A stretch of DNA of 5,844 nucleotides, taken from positions 1-5,844 of the forward strand of contig JAGHDT010000078.1 in NCBI GenBank assembly GCA_021159805.1, written 5' to 3'. The notes beneath the pieces were generated by a model. It did not search any database. It was not told the origin of the DNA and was given only the letters and a program-made list of their open reading frames with translations. The position numbers were made by a program, and so were the translations under genes. This DNA is from Anaerolineae bacterium. GTDB lineage: Bacteria; Chloroflexota; Anaerolineae; B4-G1; SLSP01. Of the stretch, positions 1-5,844 are shown piece after piece. Every line of letters begins with the position of its first letter. The first letter of the stretch is position 1.

Positions 1-735
1 CCCGAGAAGGCTCGCGAGTATCTCGGGAAGCCCCGATACCGCTTTGAAGCTGCGCTGCGGACTGAGAAGCCCGGTGTGGCGACGGGGTTGGCGTGGACGC
101 CCTCCGGTGGTGAGGTCCTCTTTGTCGAGGCAGCGACGATGCCGGGATCGGATGAGCAGTTGATCTTGACGGGCCAGTTGGGCGATGTGATGCGCGAGTC
201 AGCTCGCATCGGCTTGAGTTACATCGAATCGCACCTCGAGGAGCTCGGCCTTGGAGAGAGGGAAGGACGCGGCAAGGTGCACCTGCACGTGCCCGCCGGC
301 GCTGTGCCCAAGGATGGCCCTTCGGCCGGTGTCACGATGGTGACGGCGTTGGTGTCACTGCTCTCCGGGCGTCCGGTGGACCCGTGTGTGGCGATGACCG
401 GTGAGATCACGCTCCAGGGACATGTGTTGCCGATCGGCGGCTTGAAGCTCAAAGCCCTGGCTGCGCACCGTGCTGGTTTGACGAAGGTGATCGTGCCGAA
501 GTACAACGAGGTCGATATCGAGGAGATCCCCGAAGAGGTCCGGGAGGACATAGAGTTCATTCCGGTTGAGGACATCCTGGAAGTTCTGAAGTGTGCGCTT
601 CTTCCGGTCCCTGAGACGGCGGATGAACCGGCGGTCGCGGAAGCCGCGGCTGCGGAAGCCGTAGTTGCAGAAGCCGCGTCCCCAGAGGACGCGTCCGCAG
701 AGGACGTTGACGAGCCGGAACCGGCTCTCGCTTAG
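1..735 (+). CDS. lon: ATP-dependent Lon protease, C-terminal part (5' end outside window)
   Basis: This is the proteolytic domain of Lon, the cytoplasmic AAA+ serine protease that degrades misfolded and regulatory proteins. Frame 1 is open from the first base; the 244 visible residues begin near the end of the AAA+ module (YLGKPRYRFE) and run through the whole protease domain. The catalytic serine lies in PKDGPSAG (codon 322-324). The partner lysine is at codon 451-453, in GGLKLKALAAHRAG. They are 43 residues apart, the same spacing as Ser679 and Lys722 of E. coli Lon, so the enzyme should be active. The usual GGLKEK reads GGLKLK here: the glutamate just before the catalytic lysine is leucine. 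After the normal domain end (about 605) comes a tail of roughly 44 residues rich in Ala, Glu, Asp and Pro, which standard Lon lacks. The GTG at 76 is internal, not the start. The gene ends in TAG just before a strong terminator. Family assignment is near certain. Confidence 0.97.
   Translation, partial: PEKAREYLGKPRYRFEAALRTEKPGVATGLAWTPSGGEVLFVEAATMPGSDEQLILTGQLGDVMRESARIGLSYIESHLEELGLGEREGRGKVHLHVPAGAVPKDGPSAGVTMVTALVSLLSGRPVDPCVAMTGEITLQGHVLPIGGLKLKALAAHRAGLTKVIVPKYNEVDIEEIPEEVREDIEFIPVEDILEVLKCALLPVPETADEPAVAEAAAAEAVVAEAASPEDASAEDVDEPEPALA
637..711 (+). repeat. 15-nt tandem repeat encoding a pentapeptide tail on Lon
   Basis: Five consecutive 15-nt units encode AEAAA, AEAVV, AEAAS, PEDAS and AEDVD. 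The first three are close copies built on GCGGAAGCC; the last two share the core GAGGACGCGTCC/GAGGACGTTGAC. The period is a multiple of three, so gain or loss of units keeps the frame. The product is an acidic, probably disordered tail. The repeat is seen directly; disorder and function are inferred. Confidence 0.7.
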
Positions 736-746
736 CGTGATGTGAC

Positions 747-778
747 GAACGCCACCGCAGAATGCGGTGGCGTTCTTT
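747..778 (+). terminator. Intrinsic terminator after lon
   Basis: A perfect 12-bp inverted repeat (748-759 AACGCCACCGCA, 763-774 TGCGGTGGCGTT) encloses a 3-nt GAA loop. It can be extended by a G-C pair (747/775) and is followed by a short T run (CTTT). It begins 12 bp after the lon stop codon. The stem is GC-rich and very stable. The T tract is short, so termination may be incomplete. Confidence 0.88.
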
Positions 779-815
779 CATGCCTGCGTGATTTCCCCTG
801 TTGGCTCGCCTGGGC

Positions 816-821
816 TATAAT
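816..821 (+). promoter_or_regulatory. Probable sigma-70 -10 box for the methyltransferase gene
   Basis: A perfect TATAAT stands out from the surrounding GC-rich DNA, 37 bp downstream of the lon terminator and 76 bp upstream of the methyltransferase ATG. The matching -35 is poor: TTTCCC at 792-797, with an 18-bp spacer, matches TTGACA at only three positions. Transcription would start near 828, giving a leader of about 70 nt. The location between a terminator and a start codon supports the call; the weak -35 limits confidence. Confidence 0.5.
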
Positions 822-886
822 CGTCGGCACTCAGCTCGTTGTGTACTCGGGCGCTACTGCCGTTATTGACCGATTTCGACCACTGT

Positions 887-892
887 GGGAGA
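887..892 (+). promoter_or_regulatory. Ribosome binding site that sets the methyltransferase start
   Basis: GGGAGA lies 5 nt before the ATG at 898. It favours this start over the in-frame GTG at 742, which would run the reading frame through the terminator hairpin and the TATAAT box. Confidence 0.6.
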
Positions 893-897
893 CCCAT

Positions 898-1863
898 ATG
901 CGCGAACGTCTGGTGTTTTGCGATCTTGACACTCTTGAGACTAACTACCTCAGCGAATTCATTTCGCAGGGGCGCGTACCCCAAAACCTCTTCTATCTAC
1001 TGAACGGGGCCACCGTGTTCTATAGCTATCGCAATGACGACCTGGCCCAGATTGCCTGGGAAGACGAATATCGTTTCTTCAAGGAGCAGGAGTTCTGGCG
1101 CAAGGATCTACGCATTGCCTTTGTCAGCCTGGGGTGCGGCAATGCCGGGCCGGAGAAGATGCTACTCCGTCAGATGCAGGCTGATGGCTACGAGTTGCAC
1201 TACGTTGGCGTCGATTCGTCGGAGAGCATGCTTGAGCTAGCCGCGGAGAACCTGAACGAGGATACCTATCGCCAGTCCTTTGTGCTGGCCGATTTCAGCG
1301 ATCCCGCCTTTGCCGGACAGCTGCACGAGGTGGTCCAGGAGGATCACGTGCGGGTCTTCGCGATGATCGGGGGTACCTTTGGCAATTTTGACCAGATGCA
1401 CGTTGCGGGTCTGCTGGAGAATCTGGTCCCACCACGTGATTATCTCTACCTTGATGTTGTGCCCACCCAGCCTACAGAGCACCAGAATGCGAAGTTGCGG
1501 ATGCGGCTGTCGCACCTTCCTGACAATCTGAGTGGATTCTTTGACCGGCTGTTGGGAGCGCTCGGCCTGTCGCGTGAGTTGGGTGAGATCCTCCGTGAGG
1601 AGCGGTCGGACGGTGCTCTGGAGACGCTGCGGTTCACCTTCTCCTTCCGGGCAACCGAGCGTATCCAGCTGTCGTGCTTGGATGTCGAGATGGTGTTGGA
1701 ACCGGGCCAGACCGTGGAACTGTTCACGATCCGCGCTTACGAGCCTGCGTCCCTGGCGGCTTTCATGGCGGACAGGGAGTTCGAGCTTGTCGACACGTAC
1801 GCGCCGGATGTCGGCAATCTCAGCCATCGTTGGCAGCGGCTCTTGTTTAGCAGGGCAGGCTAA
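898..1863 (+). CDS. EgtD-like SAM-dependent methyltransferase, substrate unknown
   Basis: The predicted protein is a cytoplasmic class I (Rossmann-fold) methyltransferase of 321 residues, about the length of the EgtD/Methyltransf_33 group, whose known member trimethylates histidine in ergothioneine synthesis. SAM-binding motif I is LGCGNAGPEK (residues 78-87). The acidic residue at the end of strand 2 is D106 in YVGVDSSESML. The segment MIGGTFGNF (about 156-164) matches the position and style of the EgtD-type 'GSTIGN' motif. The C-terminus has an even beta-strand pattern ending in SHRWQRLLFSR. The N-terminal signature expected of true EgtD (a PK-x-LPPKYFYDERGS-like stretch) is absent; instead there is VPQNLFYLLNGATVFYSY. 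Histidine is therefore not a safe substrate call, and no ergothioneine partner gene is visible. It appears to have its own promoter. Whether it is co-transcribed with the sugar genes downstream is unclear. The methyltransferase fold is confident; the EgtD relationship is moderate. Confidence 0.82.
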   Translation: MRERLVFCDLDTLETNYLSEFISQGRVPQNLFYLLNGATVFYSYRNDDLAQIAWEDEYRFFKEQEFWRKDLRIAFVSLGCGNAGPEKMLLRQMQADGYELHYVGVDSSESMLELAAENLNEDTYRQSFVLADFSDPAFAGQLHEVVQEDHVRVFAMIGGTFGNFDQMHVAGLLENLVPPRDYLYLDVVPTQPTEHQNAKLRMRLSHLPDNLSGFFDRLLGALGLSRELGEILREERSDGALETLRFTFSFRATERIQLSCLDVEMVLEPGQTVELFTIRAYEPASLAAFMADREFELVDTYAPDVGNLSHRWQRLLFSRAG

Positions 1864-2004
1864 GCGCCGGTCGCCGTCTTCTTGAAAGAGTGTCCTGGGC
1901 CGGGAAGCGAGGGCCGGCGAACGCGGAGCTTTGTATCTCGGGGCTGGCGATGGCGCTCACGACAACGTGTGCGGAGATGACTTGGTTGAGACCACCATCC
2001 ATAC

Positions 2005-2009
2005 GGAGG
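2005..2009 (+). promoter_or_regulatory. Ribosome binding site of the GalU-like gene
   Basis: GGAGG lies 10 nt before the ATG at 2020. The spacing is slightly long but the match to the anti-Shine-Dalgarno is strong. The rest of the 156-bp spacer (1864-2019) shows no clear promoter or terminator; its only inverted repeat (CGCCGG at 1865-1870, CCGGCG at 1914-1919) encloses a long loop and no T run follows. Readthrough from the methyltransferase gene is therefore plausible. Confidence 0.65.
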
Positions 2010-2019
2010 AACCAGTCTT

Positions 2020-2910
2020 ATGCAAGTTACAAAGGCGGTAATCACTGCAGCCGGACGAAATCAGCGCTCCCTGCCTCTGCAATTGCTGATCGATCGGGAT
2101 GGTACCGAGAAGTCGGTATTGAGCATCCTGGTCGAGGAGGTCCTGAGTGCGGGCGTGAAAGATATCGCTGTGGTGGTCGCCCCGGGTGACGAGGGGCCTT
2201 ACGGCGAAGTCCTGGGTGATCACCTCGGGCGCGTGACCTTCGTTCCGCAGGAGGAGCCGCAAGGTTACGGGCACGCGGTCTACTGTGCGCGGGACTTCGT
2301 CGGCGGTGACCCCTTCCTGCACCTTGTGGGGGACCATCTCTACGTGAGCCGTGAGACGAGGTCGTGCGCGCGCCAGCTCGTCGCCGTGGCGCAGGCGGAG
2401 GAGTGCGCGGTCTCGGCGGTTCAGGCGACCCGGGAGACGCTCCTGCCTTACTACGGCACCGTCGGCGGTCGCCGGGTGTCCGGCAGGAAGGATCTCTACG
2501 TCGTCGAGACGGTGATGGAGAAGCCCACGCCGACGGCAGCAGAGCTCAGATTGATTGTGCCGGGGCTGCGCGCCGGGCATTATCTGTGCTTCTTCGGCAT
2601 GCACGTGTTGACGCCTACCGTGATGGATATTCTGTCCGAGAGGGTGGCAGCAGCGGCTGCGCAACCCGGTGATTCCAAGGTCACGCTCTCTGAGGCGTTA
2701 GCTCGGCTGGCTGCGCGTGAGAAATACCTGGCCCTGCAGGAGCGCGCGCTGCGCTATGATGTCGGCGTGAAGTACGGCTTGCTGACCGCCCAACTCGCGC
2801 TGGCGCTGAATGGCCGGGAGCGCGATCTGGTGCTGGCGAACCTGGTGGAACTCCTGGCAACACAGTCACTGAGGCGCGGGGATGTCGTGCCTCAAGCTGA
2901 TGGGAGATAG
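2020..2910 (+). CDS. GalU-like sugar-1-phosphate nucleotidyltransferase, divergent
   Basis: This 296-residue protein has the length and motif order of GalU-type UTP-glucose-1-phosphate uridylyltransferases, which make an NDP-sugar from NTP and a sugar-1-phosphate. Recognisable elements are KAVITAAG (5-12), a VEEVLSAGVKDIAVVV strand-helix (38-53), QEEPQGYGHAVYCAR (77-91), the metal-binding GD in LVGDHLY (D105), MEKP (166-169), GMHVLTP followed by MDIL, and YDVG (246-249) near the end, matching GalU YDIG. The N-terminal nucleotide-binding loop is unusual: GalU has GLGTR-LP-xTK-xxPK-EMLPI, whereas here it reads GRNQRSLPLQLLIDRDG. The canonical GxGTR glycine and the TK/PK lysines are missing, and the segment is about five residues shorter; K31 may substitute. 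The real NTP and sugar may thus differ from GalU. The gene ends 2 bp before the next start, so it forms an operon with it. Fold assignment is good; substrate is unknown. Confidence 0.83.
   Translation: MQVTKAVITAAGRNQRSLPLQLLIDRDGTEKSVLSILVEEVLSAGVKDIAVVVAPGDEGPYGEVLGDHLGRVTFVPQEEPQGYGHAVYCARDFVGGDPFLHLVGDHLYVSRETRSCARQLVAVAQAEECAVSAVQATRETLLPYYGTVGGRRVSGRKDLYVVETVMEKPTPTAAELRLIVPGLRAGHYLCFFGMHVLTPTVMDILSERVAAAAAQPGDSKVTLSEALARLAAREKYLALQERALRYDVGVKYGLLTAQLALALNGRERDLVLANLVELLATQSLRRGDVVPQADGR
2902..2906 (+). promoter_or_regulatory. Ribosome binding site overlapping the end of the GalU-like gene
   Basis: GGGAG lies within the last codons of the upstream gene, 6 nt before the ATG at 2913. With only 2 bp between TAG (2908-2910) and the next ATG, translational coupling is likely. 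Confidence 0.7.
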
Positions 2911-2912
2911 CT

Positions 2913-5844
2913 ATGCCGGGCCGGCTAGTACAGATCATCACTTCCAGCGATCCGGCGGTTCGGGATCAGTCTCTTGACACGTTCTGCGCGGCAGCGTCGC
3001 TCTCCGAGCTGGAAGCGGAGTGTGAGACCCTCGAGGCGTTCCGCCGCCAGAGCGACAATCTCTACGAGCGCGTGCGTGCACTCTTCTTCCTCTACGCTAT
3101 CCACCGGTTCCACCTACCGCAGAAGGCCGGGATGCAGCGGCGCGGCCTCATCCCCTACCAGGGCTATGAGCATCTGCTGCAGCGCCGCTTTGAGGAGGCT
3201 GTCAACGCGTTCCGGGAGGTCCAGGCCCGTGAGGGGCTCAACGAGGGTATCTCCAGTGCCCTGGCTGAGGCCTATCACCGGTTGGGCTTTCAGACCCTGG
3301 CCGACCAGGTGCGCCACAGCGTGCGCTCCGTGCGCGGCAATCAGTGGATGTTCCGGGTGGGGCACCCCGCTGACCAGCCGCTGCGCATCCGGCGCGAGCT
3401 GCTGATTCCTACGGAGGGAGGACTGTTGCCGATTCTGCACGAGACGACGCCGGTGCGGATGGATCTCAGCCACAGCGGGTGGAGCGACATCTTCTTCCTG
3501 GGCATGGATTATCCGACAGGGGCCCGGGTGCTCAACGTCTCCATCGATCTGGCTGTGCACGGGCGCGACCCCTATCCCGCGCCACCGGTTGAGGCGTTTC
3601 TCCGTGTCGTGGACGCTCCGGTGCTCCGGTTGGCGAGTGTGGATTTGGGGGCTACTGCCGAGATCACTGACCTGACCGAGATCTTTGACTACGCCCGCGA
3701 CTATCTCGGGCTGTTGAAGGGAGCTGTGATCGCGTCTGGAGTCATCCCTCCGGGCGTGGAAGGCTCCGGCGAGCAGCTCTCTGATCTGCTGGCGCGGCTC
3801 GTGGGCCCCGGACGGGGCATCGAGTTGGTCAGCAAGGTGAACGGCATCCCGAAGGGATCCCGCCTGGCCGTCTCCACAAACTTGTTGGCGTGCCTTATCT
3901 CCGCCTGCATGCGTGCCACGGGGCAGACCCAGGCGTTGACCGGAACCTTGCAGGAACCGGAGCGGCGTCTGGTGGCGTCCCGGGCCATACTGGGCGAGTG
4001 GTTGGCCGGCTCCGGCGGCGGCTGGCAGGATTCGGGCGGTGTGTGGCCGGGCATGAAGCTCATCACAGGCGAGTCGGCGGGGCCGGGCGATCCGGAGTAC
4101 GGCGTCAGCCGCGGACGGCTGCTCCCCGTGCACCACATCCTGACCACGGCCGAGGTCAGTGAGGTCACGCGCCGGCAGCTCCAGGAGAGCCTGATCCTGG
4201 TGCACGGTGGGATGGCGCAGGACGTCGGACCGATTCTTGAGATGGTCACGGAGAAGTACTTGTTGCGCTCTGCCGCCGAGTGGGAGGGCCGCAAGGAGGC
4301 GATGGCGATCTTCGACAAGATTGTGGAGCTGCTCAAGGTGGGCGATGTGGCCGGAATCGGCAGGGCTACGACACAGAACTTTTTGGGCCCCATTGAGACC
4401 ATCATTCCCTGGGCGAACAACCTCTATACGGTGACGTTGATCGATCGGGTCAAAGAGGCGTTTGGCGACGATTTCTGGGGTTTCTGGATGTTGGGCGGCA
4501 TGTCCGGCGGCGGGATGGGTTTCATCTTTGACCCCAAGCGCAAGCTGGAGGCTCAGGACTGGCTCCACGCCACGATGCTGGCGACCAAGCGTGAGCTCGA
4601 GCGGGCACTGCCTTTTGCCATAGATCCGGTGGTCTATGACTTCTCTATCAACCAGCGTGGTACATATGCGGAGATGCTTGCCGACGATGTCGGTACGTCT
4701 GCGGGCGGTAGTGCACAGGCCACGATTCACGATTCACAATTCACACCAGGCATTGCGCTGATGCCCTCCGGCTACTATACGCTCACGGTGCCTGAGTTGC
4801 TCAAGCGGGAGCGCTACGAACTCTCACCCGCGCGCCGGGCCGAGCTGGATGCCTTCGGCGCACTCTGCCGCATGGACCCGGCACAGGCCGGCACGGTCCA
4901 GTTTCTCTTTGATCAACTGTTGCCGAGGTCCTCCCGGGAGATGACCGAAGGCCAGTCTCTGGACGAGCTACTCCCGCATCTGGGTTTCGACCCCCTTCAG
5001 CACGAACAGATTCGCGCGGACTTGCGGAACGGGCGCATCGGTCTGGCGCAGAATCGCCTGCCGGCCAGCACCGAGATCCGCGATGTGCACCCCGGGGATG
5101 TGCTTGACCTGACAGACGGGGCCGCTGAGAATTGCGTGTCACCGGCGGAGCGCGACGAGCTCGAGCAGCTGGGGCTGCAGGCCCTGCAGGAGGGCCGCGT
5201 GGCTGTTGTGACGCTGGCCGCCGGCGTTGGGAGTCGCTGGACCCATGGGGCCGGCGTCGTGAAGGCGCTGCATCCCTTCTGCAAGCTCGGTGGCGTGCAT
5301 CGCTCCTTTATCGAGGTGCACCTGGCCAAGAGCCGCCGCATTGGCCGGCTGGTTGGGATGAGCCTGCCGCACGTGATCACCACCAGCTACCTGACGCACG
5401 AGCCGATCCGCGACTTCCTGGCGCAGCGTGACAACTACGGCTACGCGGGGCCTCTGACGCTCTCATTGGGCCGCGCCGTTGGCCTGCGGATGATTCCGAT
5501 GGCGCGCGACCTGCGCTTCGCCTGGGAGGAGATGCCGCAGCAGCTCCTCGACGAGCAGGCTCAGAAGGTGAGAGAGAGCTTGCATACGGCCTTGATCAAC
5601 TGGGCAGAGCAGATGGGCGAAGGGGCAGACTACCGCGACAATGTGCCCGCTCAGTGCCTGCACCCGGTGGGCCACTGGTTTGAGATCCCGAACCTGCTCA
5701 GGAACGGCGTCTTGGCCCGGCTGCTGGCGGAGCGTCCGCAGCTTCAGGTTCTGATGATGCACAACATCGACACCGTCGGGGCAGATGTCTCGCCGCTGGT
5801 CCTGGGAGTGCACCTCCGCTCCGGTGCTACGATGTCGGTAGAGG
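2913..5844 (+). CDS. Fusion: TPR-like region, GHMP-kinase-like domain, UDPGP-like nucleotidyltransferase (3' end outside window)
   Basis: One frame without a stop runs from ATG 2913 to the window end: 977 codons and still open. Residues 1 to about 150 are helical, with a TPR-like helix pair at about 85-138. Residues about 160-590 resemble GHMP sugar kinases of the fucokinase/HddA type: TPVRMDLSHSGWSD (179-192), the phosphate-binding loop at 313-322, SGGGWQDSGGVWPGMKL (367-383) with the likely catalytic Asp373, and the C-terminal GGMSGGGMGF (528-537). The loop reads PKGSRLAVST where active kinases have P-x-GSGLG-[ST]-S, so two glycines are lost. About 590-765 is a linker containing a heptamer repeat and an RNGRIGLAQNRLP stretch (705-717). 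From about 766 a UDPGP-like nucleotidyltransferase begins: LAAGVGSRW (768-776) with K784 downstream, PHVITTSYLTHEPIRDFL (from 819), and HNIDTVGADVSP around D953. Kinase plus pyrophosphorylase suggests salvage of a free sugar to an NDP-sugar, as in FKP but in the opposite order. The sugar is unknown. The fold calls are mine by motif only. Confidence 0.82.
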   Translation, partial: MPGRLVQIITSSDPAVRDQSLDTFCAAASLSELEAECETLEAFRRQSDNLYERVRALFFLYAIHRFHLPQKAGMQRRGLIPYQGYEHLLQRRFEEAVNAFREVQAREGLNEGISSALAEAYHRLGFQTLADQVRHSVRSVRGNQWMFRVGHPADQPLRIRRELLIPTEGGLLPILHETTPVRMDLSHSGWSDIFFLGMDYPTGARVLNVSIDLAVHGRDPYPAPPVEAFLRVVDAPVLRLASVDLGATAEITDLTEIFDYARDYLGLLKGAVIASGVIPPGVEGSGEQLSDLLARLVGPGRGIELVSKVNGIPKGSRLAVSTNLLACLISACMRATGQTQALTGTLQEPERRLVASRAILGEWLAGSGGGWQDSGGVWPGMKLITGESAGPGDPEYGVSRGRLLPVHHILTTAEVSEVTRRQLQESLILVHGGMAQDVGPILEMVTEKYLLRSAAEWEGRKEAMAIFDKIVELLKVGDVAGIGRATTQNFLGPIETIIPWANNLYTVTLIDRVKEAFGDDFWGFWMLGGMSGGGMGFIFDPKRKLEAQDWLHATMLATKRELERALPFAIDPVVYDFSINQRGTYAEMLADDVGTSAGGSAQATIHDSQFTPGIALMPSGYYTLTVPELLKRERYELSPARRAELDAFGALCRMDPAQAGTVQFLFDQLLPRSSREMTEGQSLDELLPHLGFDPLQHEQIRADLRNGRIGLAQNRLPASTEIRDVHPGDVLDLTDGAAENCVSPAERDELEQLGLQALQEGRVAVVTLAAGVGSRWTHGAGVVKALHPFCKLGGVHRSFIEVHLAKSRRIGRLVGMSLPHVITTSYLTHEPIRDFLAQRDNYGYAGPLTLSLGRAVGLRMIPMARDLRFAWEEMPQQLLDEQAQKVRESLHTALINWAEQMGEGADYRDNVPAQCLHPVGHWFEIPNLLRNGVLARLLAERPQLQVLMMHNIDTVGADVSPLVLGVHLRSGATMSVE
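4722..4742 (+). repeat. Three tandem heptamers inside the fusion gene linker
   Basis: ACGATTC, ACGATTC and ACAATTC follow one another directly, with a partial fourth unit (AC) after them. The tract is AT-richer than its surroundings. Three units equal 21 nt, so the tract is frame-neutral as it stands, but gain or loss of one unit would shift the frame and cut the nucleotidyltransferase domain off the kinase-like domain. It encodes residues 604-610, in the linker between the two. Confidence 0.75.

Noticed and set aside
742..897. Upstream in-frame GTG start extending the methyltransferase by 52 residues, including a hydrophobic stretch that looks like a membrane segment
   Set aside because: The extension runs through the terminator hairpin and the TATAAT box. 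The ATG at 898 has a proper ribosome binding site and gives a family-typical length.
1237..1827. Minus-strand open frame of 196 codons opposite the methyltransferase
   Set aside because: It is antisense to conserved SAM-methyltransferase motifs, with no independent signal.
1865..1919. Inverted repeat CGCCGG/CCGGCG in the spacer after the methyltransferase
   Set aside because: The stem is short, the loop is over 40 nt and no T run follows, so it does not qualify as a terminator.
1957..2664. Minus-strand open frame of 235 codons opposite the GalU-like gene
   Set aside because: It is antisense to a gene with a full set of nucleotidyltransferase motifs, and no domain is recognisable in it.
2974..3405. 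Alternative + strand frame of 143 codons within the start of the fusion gene
   Set aside because: Its Arg/Ser-rich composition is typical of an out-of-frame translation, and the frame from 2913 continues unbroken through it into recognisable domains.
3114..4730. Long minus-strand open frame of 538 codons
   Set aside because: It lies wholly opposite the GHMP-like region, whose + strand frame has clear family motifs. It shows no recognisable domain and is explained by GC-rich codon bias.
4722..4744. Heptamer tract as a CRISPR-like or mobile element feature
   Set aside because: The units are only 7 nt with no spacers and no terminal inverted repeats, and the tract lies inside a continuous coding frame.

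Overview
The window is GC-rich bacterial DNA, almost fully coding, with all recognised genes on the + strand. It starts inside one gene and ends inside another. Factor-independent termination, Shine-Dalgarno sites and a Lon protease show that it is bacterial. The phylum cannot be settled by eye. A Chloroflexota-, Armatimonadota- or Planctomycetes-like environmental genome is a guess only.

Layout. (1) Positions 1-735 hold the C-terminal end of an ATP-dependent Lon protease. Its Ser-Lys dyad is intact, and it ends in an unusual Ala/Glu/Asp tail built from 15-nt repeats. (2) Positions 736-897 are an intergenic region. A strong intrinsic terminator (747-778) closes the lon unit, and a TATAAT box (816-821) about 40 bp further on probably starts the next one. 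(3) Positions 898-1863 encode a SAM-dependent methyltransferase that resembles the catalytic core of the EgtD (histidine-specific, Methyltransf_33) group but lacks the EgtD N-terminal signature. (4) Positions 1864-2019 are a short spacer with no convincing promoter or terminator, ending in a good ribosome binding site. (5) Positions 2020-2910 encode a stand-alone GalU-like sugar-1-phosphate nucleotidyltransferase with a modified nucleotide-binding loop. (6) From 2913 to the window edge runs one uninterrupted frame of 977 codons, still open. It encodes a multidomain protein: a helical TPR-like N-terminus, a GHMP-kinase-like domain of the fucokinase/heptose-kinase type, a linker, and a UDPGP-like nucleotidyltransferase domain that is cut by the window end.

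The last two genes are separated by 2 bp and are very probably translationally coupled. Together they look like a sugar-activation module in which a kinase domain makes a sugar-1-phosphate and one or two nucleotidyltransferases convert it to an NDP-sugar. The logic resembles the bifunctional fucokinase/GDP-fucose pyrophosphorylase (FKP), but the domain order is reversed and there is a second nucleotidyltransferase next door. The GHMP ATP-binding loop is degenerate, so the kinase may be divergent, inactive or regulatory. The sugar cannot be read from the sequence. This operon is the most interesting part of the window.
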